From assembly GCF_000182565.1 (NCBI RefSeq), contig NW_015971544.1, positions 856,848-920,847 of the forward strand: a stretch of 64,000 nt of DNA, read 5' to 3'. The notes beneath the pieces are model-generated. The model worked only from the letters and a program-made list of their open reading frames with translations. It was not told the origin of the DNA and did not search any database. How positions within the stretch are numbered: the stretch's first letter is position 1; each line of letters begins with the position of its first letter. This document shows, one piece after another, positions 33,450 to 45,500 of the stretch. Position numbers and translations under genes: made by a program. Origin of the DNA: Spizellomyces punctatus DAOM BR117. Its lineage: Eukaryota > Chytridiomycota > Chytridiomycetes > Spizellomycetales > Spizellomycetaceae.

Positions 33450-34064
33450 ACATAGTGTGGAGGTGATTGAAAATGGCACTACATACATACAGAGGACCCA
33501 TTATTATCCGGATTAATCCGGTTAATCATATCGCATAATCAGAACCCCCATCTATTGCTCAAAGCGGTGTGGCATGCATATAATGTTTTTTTTTAAACTG
33601 CGGTGAGGTGCATGCCAAAGGTCTATAAAAGGGGGGCCTTTTGCTCCCTCTTCCCTCTTTCCTCTTTACCCATCCTCGACTCTCTAACCATCTGCGCAAC
33701 TCTCATCGCGACTCGGTCCAATCATGAGAATGCAGATGTGGTGGTGTCAAGGACCTCGACCGCCCGACAGCAACCGTGATCAGAACCAGCGGCAACCAAT
33801 CGGATCCCATAACAAAACCTACTATTATGCTGCCACATTAGTTGAGCTTGGTTGGTATGTATCGATGGCATTTCTTGCATTTCTTGTCATCGGGTCATCT
33901 TCTGACATGCAGTTTTTTTCTCTAGTCTCCAAGCCTTGTCACTGAAAATCCTACAGCTTGCGAGTCTCCCCAATGTTGCGAAGACTCTGGCTTCAATGCC
34001 ATCAAGAGTTCTGGATCAAGGCCTAGTAGGGACCGCGTGTGGTGGTGGGCAGTTATCCGGTTAG
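33450..34064 (+). repeat. Repeat unit with its own TATA box and small reading frame (copy 1)
   Basis: The sequence starting ACATAGTGTGGAGGTGATTG is shared with two inverted copies at 52260-52836. Common parts, in order: GAAAATGGCACTA, CCCATTATTATCCGG with the palindrome at 33508-33521, TCGCATAATCAGAACCCCC, GGTGTGGCATGCAT, an eight-T run, a TATA box (TATAAAA, 33624-33630), a pyrimidine-rich leader and the start of a reading frame at 33724. This copy appears to be the full-length one. It is not a recognisable LTR or TIR transposon. Confidence 0.8.
33724..34064 (+). CDS. Repeat-encoded small protein (89 residues), predicted
   Basis: Two exons (33724-33854 and 33926-34064) join through a GTATGT...TCTCTAG intron of 71 bases and give 89 residues: MRMQMWWCQGPRPP at the start, a hydrophobic/Leu-rich second exon (LQALSLKILQLASLPNVA), ending GGGQLSG. 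A TATA box lies 94 bases before the ATG. The first 14 residues recur in the 52.5-kb copy with one change (Gln to Arg), although that copy then diverges. No known domain. It may be expressed from the repeat's own promoter or be a chance frame in a non-coding repeat. Confidence 0.4.
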
Positions 34065-34345
34065 AACCAACCGTTACGTATTGCGTGTATAATTGTCTAG
34101 TAGTAGCTTAGTTAGCTTTTCCGAACCGGTTGTCGCTGGTTTATTCCCTGGTGTAGTAGCTAGTGCCAGTTTCTGTCACCTCTACACTATTACATGAAGC
34201 ATGATTTAATTGCCATTACCATGGCAACAATGTGACAAAGTGAAATCCAGCAATTGTGAGTTTGGTTGGCCAGTAGTAGAATCCGCAGATCCCGTCGCGC
34301 AAGCTTGAGAACGACGGTTTTTGCCATCGCCTTTGTTGCCTTTCA
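34065..34345. other. Short intergenic region before HIBCH-like gene
   Basis: Holds the promoter and leader of the HIBCH-like gene; no other signal seen. Confidence 0.35.
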
Positions 34346-36747
34346 ATGTTATATTTTAGGAGCATCAGAGCAAGTCGGCCGGCCGCTCATTTACTCGGCA
34401 AACGTTGTCTCATGACTGCTTCCGGTCGCGGCCGGGCAACGACTACACCCAATCACAGCTCACACGCCGCCCGACGGGTGATGGGTTTGTCGAGCCATCT
34501 GAGATCCACTGACTTGCCAAATTCAGGGGGAGTAGCAACGGTATGCTCAGGTGCGGATGTTTCCTGTGAGGGATCTGGTGCTAATAGATTGAACTATGGA
34601 CAGATGGCAACTTCTTCAAGCTCCTCAGGACAGGTCGAGGTCCGACACCAGAAGATGCAGTCTGTGCGACTGTTCCTGCTGAATCGTCCTAAGAGCTTGA
34701 ATGTCCTCAACCGAAGCATGGTGAACAACATCGTGCCTCAACTTCAGGTGCTCAAGCTACTGTTGCAAGCATGTGGTTTTCAAGTCCTAATTCCTTGATT
34801 AGGTGTGGGAAGAATCAAACCTGTGCAAAGTCATTGTGTTGACGAGCGTGGAAGGACGGGCGTTTTGTGCAGGTGGCGATGTCAAGGCTCTAATTACGGG
34901 TGCTTTGTCGGGGAAACCTGAGGATCTGGCAGAGGCGCTCAAGTTTTTTGAGGAGGAGTATCAATTGAACCATCTGATTGGAACATTGAAGAAGCCGTTC
35001 ATTAGTATCATGAATGGGATTACAAGTGGGTTTTGTGGAGAGTTTGTCATTTGTTGCAAAGACACCAATTTATGATTTGCGCTCAACAGTGGGCGGAGGT
35101 GTTGGGTTATCGGTTCACGCACCTTTCCGAATTGCTACCGAGAACACTTTGTTTGCGATGCCAGAAACTGGCATTGGGTTGTTCCCAGATGTCGGTGGTA
35201 GTTTCTTTTTGCCGAGGTTGGATGGAGAGCTGGGCACATTTTTGGGATTGACGGGGTGGAGGTTGAAGGGGGAGGAAGTATTGTGAGTACTTTTTTGACC
35301 ACGTTCTGGGAATTTGGAAGTGTGGCGTAGATTGACCGTGGATTTGCTTGTGTGGAAAAAGTCAGGCTGGCATTGCAACGCATTTTATTCCCTCTGCACG
35401 ATTGCCATCTCTCATGTCTCGTCTTGCCGAATTGGAGACAGATGAGCTGGATGTAATCAATGGTATCCTGGAGGAATTTGTTGGTAAGTTGTGGCAGCTA
35501 TTCTTTGGATGCTATAGGCGTGGAATTCAAAGATTCTTTTTTTCTGTATCAAAGGCGACATCGAACCTTCAAAATGGAATACATGGAGCCTAGGCGGACA
35601 GATTGGAAATGCCATTGACCGGTCAGTTGTAGCTGAGCCGATCTGCTAATAATGTTATCATTGACGATGTCAACAGATGTTTCAAATTCAACACCATCGA
35701 GGAAATCATTTCTGCCTTAGAAAACGAGGCATGTATCCTCCCTGACTGATAAATATTTGATTCTACTGTCTAATGTCACGATCGACTATTTAGAATACAC
35801 CGTGGGCTGGTGAAGTTTTGGAAGAGTTGAAGAAGATGTCACCGACCAGTCTTAAGGTACATACCTTTTTGTATGGATATCCTAAGATGCCCCTCCCTGA
35901 CGAAATTAACCTGGTATTATTGTAGGTAACTCTTCAACAACTACGGAACGGGAGAAAGCTAGATCTTGCGTCCTGCTTCCGAATGGAGTATAACATGGCC
36001 CGAGAATTCCTGGTAGGAATACACGCGAGGGTAGGATGAGCTTCAGAGCACTGATCAACGGGCACCATGCATTTAGGATACACCCGACTTCTATGAAGGT
36101 GTCCGCGCCAAATTGATTGACAAACCCCCCAGAACTCCTAAATGGCAGCCGCCATGGGAAGAGATGTCCCAGCTCTCTCCGAGCATTGTTCAACGTTACT
36201 TCACTCCGGCAGCCCCTAGTCCAAGATCTGTGCCAAAAAACAGGTTCGTTGCATGTTATTTTCTGTGGCTTGGCATCAGCGTTTCCTGATGGTCGGCCGG
36301 TAAGCAGTAGGATACCTTCGGAGAAGTTGCGCTTCTTGACCTCCTTAACTTATCATGACTACCCCCATCGAACGCTGTCCGGACTCCCAAGCGTTCATGA
36401 TATTTATCGCGTTGTAATAGGTCAGTTTCATTGTCCTATAGTCCCTCGAATATAACGTTGACATGACGTACAACCCGCCAGGAGAGGGCCGAAGAGGTCA
36501 GTCCCTCGCCGCCCCACAGACGAAAGAAGAGGTCGTCGAATGGCTCGAACAAAACTGGGGGGCATATGATTCCGGAGTCATCGGCTCGGAGCGACAGATG
36601 CTTCCCCAGATTGTGACCATTGAAGGAGGGTTCGGACGGGGAAAAGCGGGTTTGAGAGAAAAAGTTCTGTCAGTTTTGGACCGGTATGTTGAGGAGGTTA
36701 GCAAACCAGGTGTGCAGAAACGATTGGAATGGAAGGGACCTAAATAG
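34346..36747 (+). CDS. 3-hydroxyisobutyryl-CoA hydrolase (enoyl-CoA hydratase family), mitochondrial
   Basis: Eleven exons (34346-34747, 34803-35025, 35090-35282, 35362-35483, 35555-35621, 35677-35728, 35794-35856, 35926-36012, 36077-36243, 36308-36420, 36482-36747) encode 584 residues. The N-terminus is Arg/Ser-rich and lacks acids, fitting a mitochondrial presequence. The crotonase core is clear: [69 protein letters not shown] and [16 protein letters not shown]. These match HIBCH, which hydrolyses 3-hydroxyisobutyryl-CoA in valine breakdown. The C-terminal part ([16 protein letters not shown]...VEWLEQNWG) is longer than in the animal enzyme. The intron at 35729-35793 starts with GC rather than GT; no GT alternative keeps the frame open. 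Confidence 0.9.
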
Positions 36748-36901
36748 GACGGTTCTGAGAGGTTGACGTAAGGGGCGATAGACGGGCTTTCCTATCTAGT
36801 GATGGGGAAGCGAGGGTGCGTTTTCATTATATACACTTTCTTTTCAGACATGAATAAAAAACGTCATCGTTTGCACTTTCACAGTATCAGCGTGCCTAAT
36901 G

Positions 36902-37495
36902 CTACTCATCATCAGCGGGCCTGGCGTATATTGGGCTAAAGGCATAGAATGCGGCGCTACAGCCAGCAGAAACAACTGAAAATATGGTTGACAGGACGGC
37001 AAAGGCAATCCGTGCGTGATACGTCTTATCTACCTATCATGGAAACAAGAGCGCATGAGCACCAGTTACCGTATCGCTAAACAGCTTTACTGGAGTAGTC
37101 AGTGGACCATACCACTTCAGCCTCCTGCACCACGTAACCCACAGGAACCTTTGGCAGATATCTCAAAGTCAGAACGACTACCCCAAATACAGTGGCAGAG
37201 ACAAGCGTGACGATAGATGTCCGTGAAACATTCCCGCTCGACGTTTTAGCAAATCTACCCCCGAATTTTTATTACAATACCATCATACGGTTGATAATGA
37301 CGCTGATACTCACGCACTACTGATCAAGAACGCAATAATACATGTCCCGCCTAGGAGAAGTGTAGTAAAGAGGGCCCAGCCAATGTTCAAGATACGTGGC
37401 GAGGGTAGCGTCGTTGCTTGCGCAGCTACTGGGGGTGCTTGGAAAACGAGTAGTAGGAGGAGAACCACGAGGGAAAAGTGCTGAGAGTGATGCAT
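36902..37495 (-). CDS. Small multi-pass membrane protein, unknown family
   Basis: Three short exons (37314-37495, 37113-37254, 36902-37033) splice to 151 residues. It starts MHHSQHFSLVVLLLLLVFQA (a signal peptide or first span) and has three more hydrophobic segments: ILNIGWALFTTLLLGGTCII, VTLVSATVFGVVVLTL and FAVLSTIFSVVSAGCSAAFY. It ends in an acidic tail ADDE. Introns of 59 and 79 bases have GTGAGT...TAG and GTATGG...TAG ends, and the frame is continuous only when both are removed. The start lies 135 bases from the divergent F-box gene, so the two probably share a bidirectional promoter. The family is not recognised. Confidence 0.6.
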
Positions 37496-37630
37496 GCTAA
37501 CAAACAGTTGTATAATGACCAAGGTAAAAAGAAACGGAAAAGAGGATGATCGCCGACCGGACGCGTTGATTCGTAAGCCGTCCGCAGTCTTTGGGAGTGT
37601 GAAACCAGCTTGCACTCTTCTCATTCCCCC

Positions 37631-39169
37631 ATGACATCCCGCGACGATTTCCGACCCGACCTTCCGCCCGAGCTCCTGACGCACATTCTAACCTTTCTCA
37701 TTCCCACACCTCCGCGCCATCCACCAATCTGGGATGTCCCGTCAAGCAAAAACAGTCGAAATAACGTGGCACACATTCTCTTTCCTTTCCTCCTAGTCAA
37801 CTCGGCATGGTTTCACGCTACATCCAAACTATATTGGAGAACTCAAGTCTGCGACTCAGGTCCGAAGACCGAGTGGGCGTTGAGGGTTCTTCGGTGGTCG
37901 AAACATGGGGAAACCTTGGGAACATACCATGCACACCTTCGTGAATTGCATGTGGGTGAACGTACACCCAGGCCTGCTCGCGAGTCCCCACTCAACTGGA
38001 AGGTCTCAATGGACGTTGTCGTCAAACTGATTCGAATATCCGCATTAACGCTGACGAGGTTATGTGTTTCAGAGGCACGAGTACAGGGTGACTGGGAAGG
38101 ACGGAAAAAGGATTCAATGTCGACTGTATGGGAATGTGTTTTGGGGATTGAGATGCCCTGTTTGAAGAGCTTCAAGTTGGTAACGACTTGCTCGGATATG
38201 GTTTTGAGACAGAGTGCAAGTCATAGAATACAAAGGCGGTCGGAACCTCTTGGGATTATAGATCTGGAACTGACAAACCTCGCTGGGATGATCTCGGATG
38301 AAACCATCATTGGCATTATTACCATCATGCCACACCTCCGCACTCTCTTCCTGTCCCGTACCTCGGCAACGGATGTTGCTCTAACAGCGCTTTCAACAAC
38401 CTGCGGTCAGTCGCTACGTCACCTCTCGTTACACGCCGCTGGGTCCGTTCAAACAGAGTCCCTCAAATCCTTTTTGGAACATACACCCAATCTCCGCACT
38501 CTAAATATTCCGAAAATATCTCCAATTGCCCAATCTCTTTCGTCACCTTTTGATCCATCCGTTACTCGCCTCGCATGGTCCGATGACCTCCTCTTATCCC
38601 TCGGTGAATCCTGTCCGCATTTATCGACACTCGATCTGGACATGTGGAACATTACACCCCCAACACTTGAAAAAAGTCTTCAGAAACTTCCTATAGAGAA
38701 TCTCAGGCTCTATAAACTTGGGACGCCCTTGCAAACCCTTCCTTCTCTCCCGCATACCCTAAGAATGTTTATCGCCCATTATACACATCTAGCATCCTCC
38801 ATTGAATCGGTTAATCAGAGTATGGGGATTCTTGCCGGGTTGCCAAATTTAACCTATCTGAATGTGACGGATAGAGTGAGGAGACATAAAAAGGAGTTGG
38901 GGACTGCATTTATCGTTCGTGTCGCATTCTCATTACCGAGTGTTGAATTTGTTATTGGCCATGAGTGTGGGGGAGATGCTTTTGGTGAGTATGCCAAATC
39001 CTGGGGATTTGAGAGAAACGGGGTAGTATATGATAAAGACGGGCTGGAGATGGTGAGGAAGTATATCAGTGCCTATTTTCCGGGTGTGGATGGTACCAGA
39101 TCCGTAGGGAGGGAGGAAGCTAGGGATATTGTCAGAGAGATGGCGGCGGCAACTGACGAAGTGGAGTAA
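37631..39169 (+). CDS. F-box protein with LRR-like repeats
   Basis: A single exon encodes 512 residues from ATG 37631 (MTSRDDFRPD). The F-box is at about residues 8-60 (DLPPELLTHILTFLIP...PFLLVNSAWFHATSKLYWR). Leucine-rich lines follow, such as HLRTLFLSRTSATDVAL, SLRHLSLHAAG and LSTLDLDMWN. It is probably an SCF ubiquitin-ligase adaptor. It is not closely similar to the F-box protein at 17149-18946 beyond the shared layout. It converges on the giant gene, leaving 345 bases between the stops. Confidence 0.75.
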   Translation: MTSRDDFRPDLPPELLTHILTFLIPTPPRHPPIWDVPSSKNSRNNVAHILFPFLLVNSAWFHATSKLYWRTQVCDSGPKTEWALRVLRWSKHGETLGTYHAHLRELHVGERTPRPARESPLNWKVSMDVVVKLIRISALTLTRLCVSEARVQGDWEGRKKDSMSTVWECVLGIEMPCLKSFKLVTTCSDMVLRQSASHRIQRRSEPLGIIDLELTNLAGMISDETIIGIITIMPHLRTLFLSRTSATDVALTALSTTCGQSLRHLSLHAAGSVQTESLKSFLEHTPNLRTLNIPKISPIAQSLSSPFDPSVTRLAWSDDLLLSLGESCPHLSTLDLDMWNITPPTLEKSLQKLPIENLRLYKLGTPLQTLPSLPHTLRMFIAHYTHLASSIESVNQSMGILAGLPNLTYLNVTDRVRRHKKELGTAFIVRVAFSLPSVEFVIGHECGGDAFGEYAKSWGFERNGVVYDKDGLEMVRKYISAYFPGVDGTRSVGREEARDIVREMAAATDEVE

Positions 39170-39514
39170 ATGTGTTAACAGATCAACCTGCTCCAAACAT
39201 GACTGAAAATCATCACCTTGGCACACAAGAATATATCAGAAGAGGTCAATTCTTTTATTTGTTCAAAAAATCAAATTTCATTTTCCCATTCATCTCTACA
39301 AATGATGTTCTTTGCTACATTCTTCTTCAAGTCAAAACCTAGGTCTCACAACTACGAAAACCTCTATCTCAAAAAACAAAATCATAAAAGTTCCCTTACG
39401 GGAATCACACACACACACAAACAATCAAACACTCATAGAAATATCAACAGCTCCTTTCTACAATACTCTACAGTTTTTTGTTCGAGCTCAGCTCTTCTTC
39501 AACTCTACCATCGT
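39170..39514. other. Convergent 3' region
   Basis: Shared 3' flank of the F-box gene and the giant minus-strand gene, with a short (CA)n run near 39408. No gene seen. Confidence 0.4.
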
Positions 39515-42500
39515 CTAGTTTTTGTAAACGACCCTACGCTTCAAACGACGCCCAGTGATGGCTGGGGCCGTAGTCGTAGCGGCTGCCGCGGCGGGCTGCG
39601 CGGATTGCGCTGATGGAGCAGGAGCGGGAGCGCTTCGAACTGGTGCAGGCGCTGCACTAGTCGCAGCTGGTGCAGCCGAAGGAGTCGCAGATGGAAGCGC
39701 TGAGGTGACGGGGATAGCGCTAGTGACGGCGGTACTGCTGGGAACAGTCGCATTGTTGGGCGTCAAACTGAAATTAGCAGGGACGTTGAAAGGATCCAGT
39801 CCGTAATCAGCAAGACTGAGTTGAGGTGTACCGGCCGCCATAAAGTTTGCACCGCCCAACTGTGGAGGACCAATTCTGACTTGCTGAGGTATACCCCCGA
39901 GAATCTTGTTTGCTTCGTCAACCAAAGGCTTGATGAAGGGTAGGTTCTCAAAGTTGATGAAAGGCAAGTTGAGGGCCTTGCCGAATAGATCGATCGACGT
40001 CTTGGTCAACAAGGCCGCAAGAATTGGAAGAAGAGAGTTACCCAAGAACCGTTCCGTGAAAACAATGGACATGGCTTGAGTGAACCAGGTGATCGGCTGG
40101 TTGTTCTTATCAAGGACCACGATCGCCAACGAGTACGCTTTCGGGTTGAACAGGTTTTTGATCATGTCAAAGAACTCAGTGATCGCCTTGAGCGGGTTCA
40201 AAATGTTGGTAATCGTGTCTCGGATGATCGTCTTGATGTCGAAAGGCAAAAGGACAGAAAGAACAAAGTTCCGGGTACCCTTTGTCGCACCACCTTCGGG
40301 AGCATTGAGAATCTCCGCTTTACCATTGGTAGCCAGGCGAATGAGATCCTTGCCGCCGTTTTTGACATCAATACGGGCAGTACCAATATCAAGATGGAAG
40401 GACCAGTAGTTGGGCCACCAGAGCTCAACACCGAACGGCAATGGCGCCAATCCTTCTGACTGGATCGGTTTGACGGGAACGGGAAGGTTAACGTGAAGCG
40501 GCTCCCAGAATGTGAGATCGGGACAAAGCATGGCAAGTTGGTCCATCGGGTCGAATGTCGCCCCACTGCTCCCTTGAATCTTTGCGTAACCCATGTAAGC
40601 ATGTTGAGAAAAGGACTTCCAAGTGAACAGGTACTGCAACGCTTCGTAGAGTGGTTCGATAAGACCGGTCTGAGGGTTGACATCCGTGATAATGGCAATC
40701 TTAAAGTATAAAACTCCTTTGCTGTCCAATTTCATGTCCCAAATCTCAATGTCCGAAACGTGGTAGAGAGGTTCCTTTCCGCCAACCTTGTAGTTAATTT
40801 GCGCAAGGACCTTTTGGAACTTCAAGTTGAGCGGAAGCGTGGCATTGAGAGGAATGAACACCTCGGCGTCGAAACCACGTTGAGACATCTCCGCTTGGAT
40901 TCGGTAAATTTCAATGACATTGGCGTCCATACTCTTTTTGAGACTGTTGAAAATGGGTTCCGTCTGGATCGTTGCGGCAACCTTGGAAAGAATCTTGAAT
41001 GGACGATCGCGCGTACCAAACAAGATATTTTTGACTGTTGCCGAGTAGACCATGGCACTGTAGGGCCGGTGGAATACCAAATCACCGAAAATGGGTCCAA
41101 ACTTGCCGACCAGGACAGCATCCTTGAGCATCTTGATACCAACATGTCCACCCAACTGTCCGTCTTTGAGGGCAATGTTTTCCACCAAGGGGAAGACAAA
41201 GTCACGGTTGTCGATAGCGACGCCAAGCTCTGCGTAGGGGAGGTTGAGACCGAACTGACCATTGTTGGGAGAGTGACCGGCAATGTTAATGGACAACGAG
41301 TCTTGACTGACGGCATCCACATCGATTCCATCCAAGCCCCATCCCGCAGGCAACTTCATTGACATCAAATTGGAAATGATAGGCTCAAGGATCTTCTTGG
41401 CAGCATCGATGAAAGGTTGAATCTTTGTTCCAATAAGTGCCTTGGAAAACGTATCAATGCTGTCGCCCTTGCTCACACCAAACACCAGTTGAGAAACACC
41501 GGCTGTATCGTCCGTAGCCGTACCAGCAAGAACATGGTTAACAATATTGGCGATAATATCGGCAATTTCGTCCGTGTCATTAATGTTCATTTCCAATAGA
41601 AGGGCGAGACCAAGTGCTCCACCATTACTCTTAATCTTGACACCATTTGCTAGTTCCACACCCGCCAACCTGCGTTAAAAGAAACCCCATCAGCATATAT
41701 GACACGAAAAAAATCTGATCCTCTTTGATGACACTCACTGTTTGCCATTCAAAGCCACTCCAGTCGACACATATCCAAGATCAATATCAGCATTCAGCGT
41801 CAAATTCTTCAACCCGATATCAACATCCGCGATAATCTTTCCAGGTTGTCCAAGATCAAGAATAGCTCTACGCAGGTCAATCATACTCATGAGAACTTCT
41901 GGAGTCATCTTGCTAAAGTCGATGCCAATCAAGCTGCCAACAAGAGAGAGGAGACTACCAGAGTCTTGGCCACTACCGCCCAAGAGGGTTTTGGCTGCAA
42001 CACCAACCCGAGCCTTGCTGAGAGCCTTGATCGAGTCCTCTTGGCTGACTCCAAGCACAATCTTGGCAAAGACCAACCGTTGGGCCATATTGGCAGGATT
42101 CTTGAGCATGTCGTCAAAGAATCTTGCAACAATATCCTGCACATCATTACTGGCGGGGAAGTGCAAGTCGGCTCCAATGTTGATATTGTTTGCACCAGGT
42201 GCAATGCTCAGACCCGTGATACTAGCGTCAAACACATCCGGCGCAGCCTTATCAGACTCATCAATAGCAAAGCTGAGGGCAAAGTAATTCAATCCCTTGA
42301 TCGTGAACGGGAAGTTGCTACTGAATCCAGCCGAAACACCAGCATGGATCTTGCGTCCAGCTTCCGTCTTGGCAACAATGTTCGAGAGACGAAGTCCAAG
42401 AGCTTTGATCAAGTCTGCAGGGTTACCAATGTTGATTCCACCCGTGATGCCACGGAGCATACCCAAGAGTGTATCGAACGGAATAGGGATCTTGGCCTTG

Positions 42501-45500
42501 CTAAAGGCACGGAGGTAATTGTCCGCACTGGCACCAACCCCAAGTCCATCGAGTATCAAATTGCCTTGAATACTGCCCTGCCTCAAAATCACATCGAACA
42601 AGACAGCAAGCTTCATGGCCAGTTCCTCAGAGTCGTGTATCTTCAGACCCATACCAAGTGCCAACGCCGAACTGGTACCGTTCGTACCAGCCGTTGTCTT
42701 CAATCCAGTCATCTTCAAGTCCATAGCCGCCGTACGGTCCAATCCAAGGTTAACAGCGAAATAGGGGATATCAAGAGTGAGAGGGAATCCGAGCTGGACG
42801 TTGAGACCAATACCAATGTCGATAGCCTGGGCCGGTTTGAACTCAACATCGCCCTTGGTGATGGCAAGGTGAGCATCTCCAATAATTGGGTTCTTGACAT
42901 CAATAGCAATGACTCCTTGGGGAGTCACAGAGATAGTGAACGATGTTTGACCAAGGTTGATACCGGCAAGTAGAGGCTGCAAGACAGGGTCGAGTCTCAC
43001 AGGAATGACACATTGGCTCAAAGCCTACACGACCAAAAACACAAGTCAAAATCAATAAGAATCTCAAAACACAGACCACTCTGTTATCCAAAAACTCACC
43101 GCAATGGCATCGCTGGGAGTTGCACCAGCAACAAGTCCACCAAGCTGTAATTCTCCAGGGAACCGCTTGGTCGTAGCGTATTGCATCACATAGTCCGCAA
43201 CCATCTCAGCCAATTTATCCGAGTCTTGCACTTTAACGTTGGCGTCCAATCCAAATTCCATAGCTTTGGTCAATGATACACCCGTCATCGTCATATCCAC
43301 CAATGGGACCTTGTCCATCTTGACATCACCAGCGCGCACATATGGTACATTGGCGGCCAGCTTGATGGGTAAGTTCAGACCAGGAAGAACAGCACCGAGG
43401 CCAAGGTTGAGGAGATTGTCCGGGGTGAAACCAGCCAGCAAGCGACGGATCTGAATGGCGGACAAGTTTCCGGATTGGATAATGTTGCCAAGAAGCTTGC
43501 CAATGTCGAACCGGTCGGACCCGACAAACGTGTCCAATGGGATAGCTGCATTGATTCCGCTAAAGGCCTCAATCTAGAAAAAAAAAACAACAAAAAAATG
43601 CTCAGAAATACCGCAAACGATCCTCCACGCAATATGCAAAAATTCAACATACCACATCCGTCTGACTGAACCCAAACTGCAAGTTACTAATTCCAGCAGT
43701 ACTATCCAACTTGCCGCCCCCAAAGTAATTGTTCACAGCCTTGGCAAGCGCAGCGGGGGTACTATCATTCTCAATGATTTGAATGCTCGTGTTCAAAGCG
43801 AGATTGACAACTCCATTGTTTGGTGCAATAGTCACTGGCAGTCCAGCGCGAGCCAATGGAGCATTGTTGACACTAACATCCGCTCCGGCCCACCCGGCCT
43901 TGACGAGAACGTTGAAGCCAAGTTTCACACCTGCTACACCGTCCACGCGGATCACCTTGTTGGGAAGGATACCGACGGCCAAATCACCGGTCAAATCACT
44001 AAAGCTAAAGAAATTGCTGCCCTTGAGGGTCTCGCCCAGAGGAATCTTGATACCGAGACCAGGAAGAATGGTATCCAGCTTTAATGGTGCATCAATCTTG
44101 GAGAAAGCAGTAATGACATCCGTGGCACTGAATCCAATGGCAACCTTGCGGAGATTCATGATGGCAGGGTCCTCTTTGCCACTCAAGATGTGGTTCACGA
44201 CATTGTTCAATTGAGTTTTGATACCTTCACCCCCGTAAAACTGGATAGTCGTGTTGACATCCAAATTACTAGCGCCGTCCTGACCAGCCGCAATCTTGAC
44301 CGGTAAAGCCATAGACAAGAGCGTCTCAGAGTTCATTCCAACTTCAGTGGCAAGGTGGGGAAGGTTCAGGTTGACACGGAACGGAAGCGTGAAGCCAGCC
44401 TTGGCTCCAACCGCAAGTCGCTGCGTCGGCAAGGTTTCCAAACTCACATCGGCAATCTTGGCATTCAACTTTCCAGCAACCTGGCCGAGTTCGATAGGGA
44501 CCTTCATGCCAGCCAACGCAAGAACTTGAGCCAATTTCACCTTGGCATCAACCTTGTTCAACACTGTCAAGTAGTCCGTTTGAGAGAAGCCGAATTTGAT
44601 TCTGTTCAACCCAGCACGTCCGTTAAGTTCAGGGCCGTTCAAAGCCTCAGTAACAATGGTAGAGATATCGGTTTGCGTCGCTTCGGTATCAATAAACTGC
44701 AAAACGGTAGCCAAGTTGATCGTTTTTCCGCCAAGAGCCAGATTGGCCAACGAAAAAGTAACCAAGTCATTCACGTTTCCACTATTTTGCGCCGAGACGC
44801 CAACAAACGAACTCAAGTACCCAATCTTGGCCGAAATATCAAAAGGAAGACCCAAATCAACCGCAGCCGAGACGTTCAGAGATTTGTTGGGCACAGCACC
44901 AACATCGACCGTTCCGCCTCCAAGAACGACACTACCAAACTTGCTGAGATCAAGAGGGAAGGACACCAACCCACTCGTCAAATCATCCAATCCAAGACTA
45001 ATCTTTGCTTTAGCCAAAACGGTAATCACATCCGCATCAGATGCCGATGACCCAAAGACGAGACCGTCAACGCCAGCAGACATGTCCAATCGGTTCGAGT
45101 TCAACGCCCGATCAACAAGACTAGCCACATTCTCCTGTGTCTGCTCATTGTCGATGAAGACAAGGTTGGTCGATATGTTCAAGTTGTTGCGCTTGTCACC
45201 CAAGGAAGTTAGAGCAAGAGGTTGCGTCAAGGCGAGACGGAGCAAAGGAGCTTCGCCAACAGTAGCGCGAGTAAAAAAGTATCCAGTCTTGAAGGTCAGA
45301 CTGATGGGTAGAGGCATCGTGAACCCAAGGTTCGCTCTCGCGGCAATAGTGTTCTGAGGCGCAGTCTCCACTCCAACGTTGGCAACCTTGAGATCCAAGT
45401 TGGACGCCACTTGACCAAACTTTAGAGGAAGTTGCACGCCCATTTGGTTCAAAAGACGAGTCAGATCCAAACGAATGGCAACCTTGTTGAACGCAGTGAT

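Noticed and set aside
33450-34064. Solo LTR of a retrotransposon
   Set aside because: A TATA box and leader are present, but there are no TG...CA ends, no flanking duplication and no gag-pol remains in the window. Not excluded genome-wide.
44355-45357. Long plus-strand frames opposite the giant gene (also near 41846-42973 and 47597-48584)
   Set aside because: They mirror the biased, repeat-rich composition of the minus-strand coding exons and show no domain; antisense shadows.
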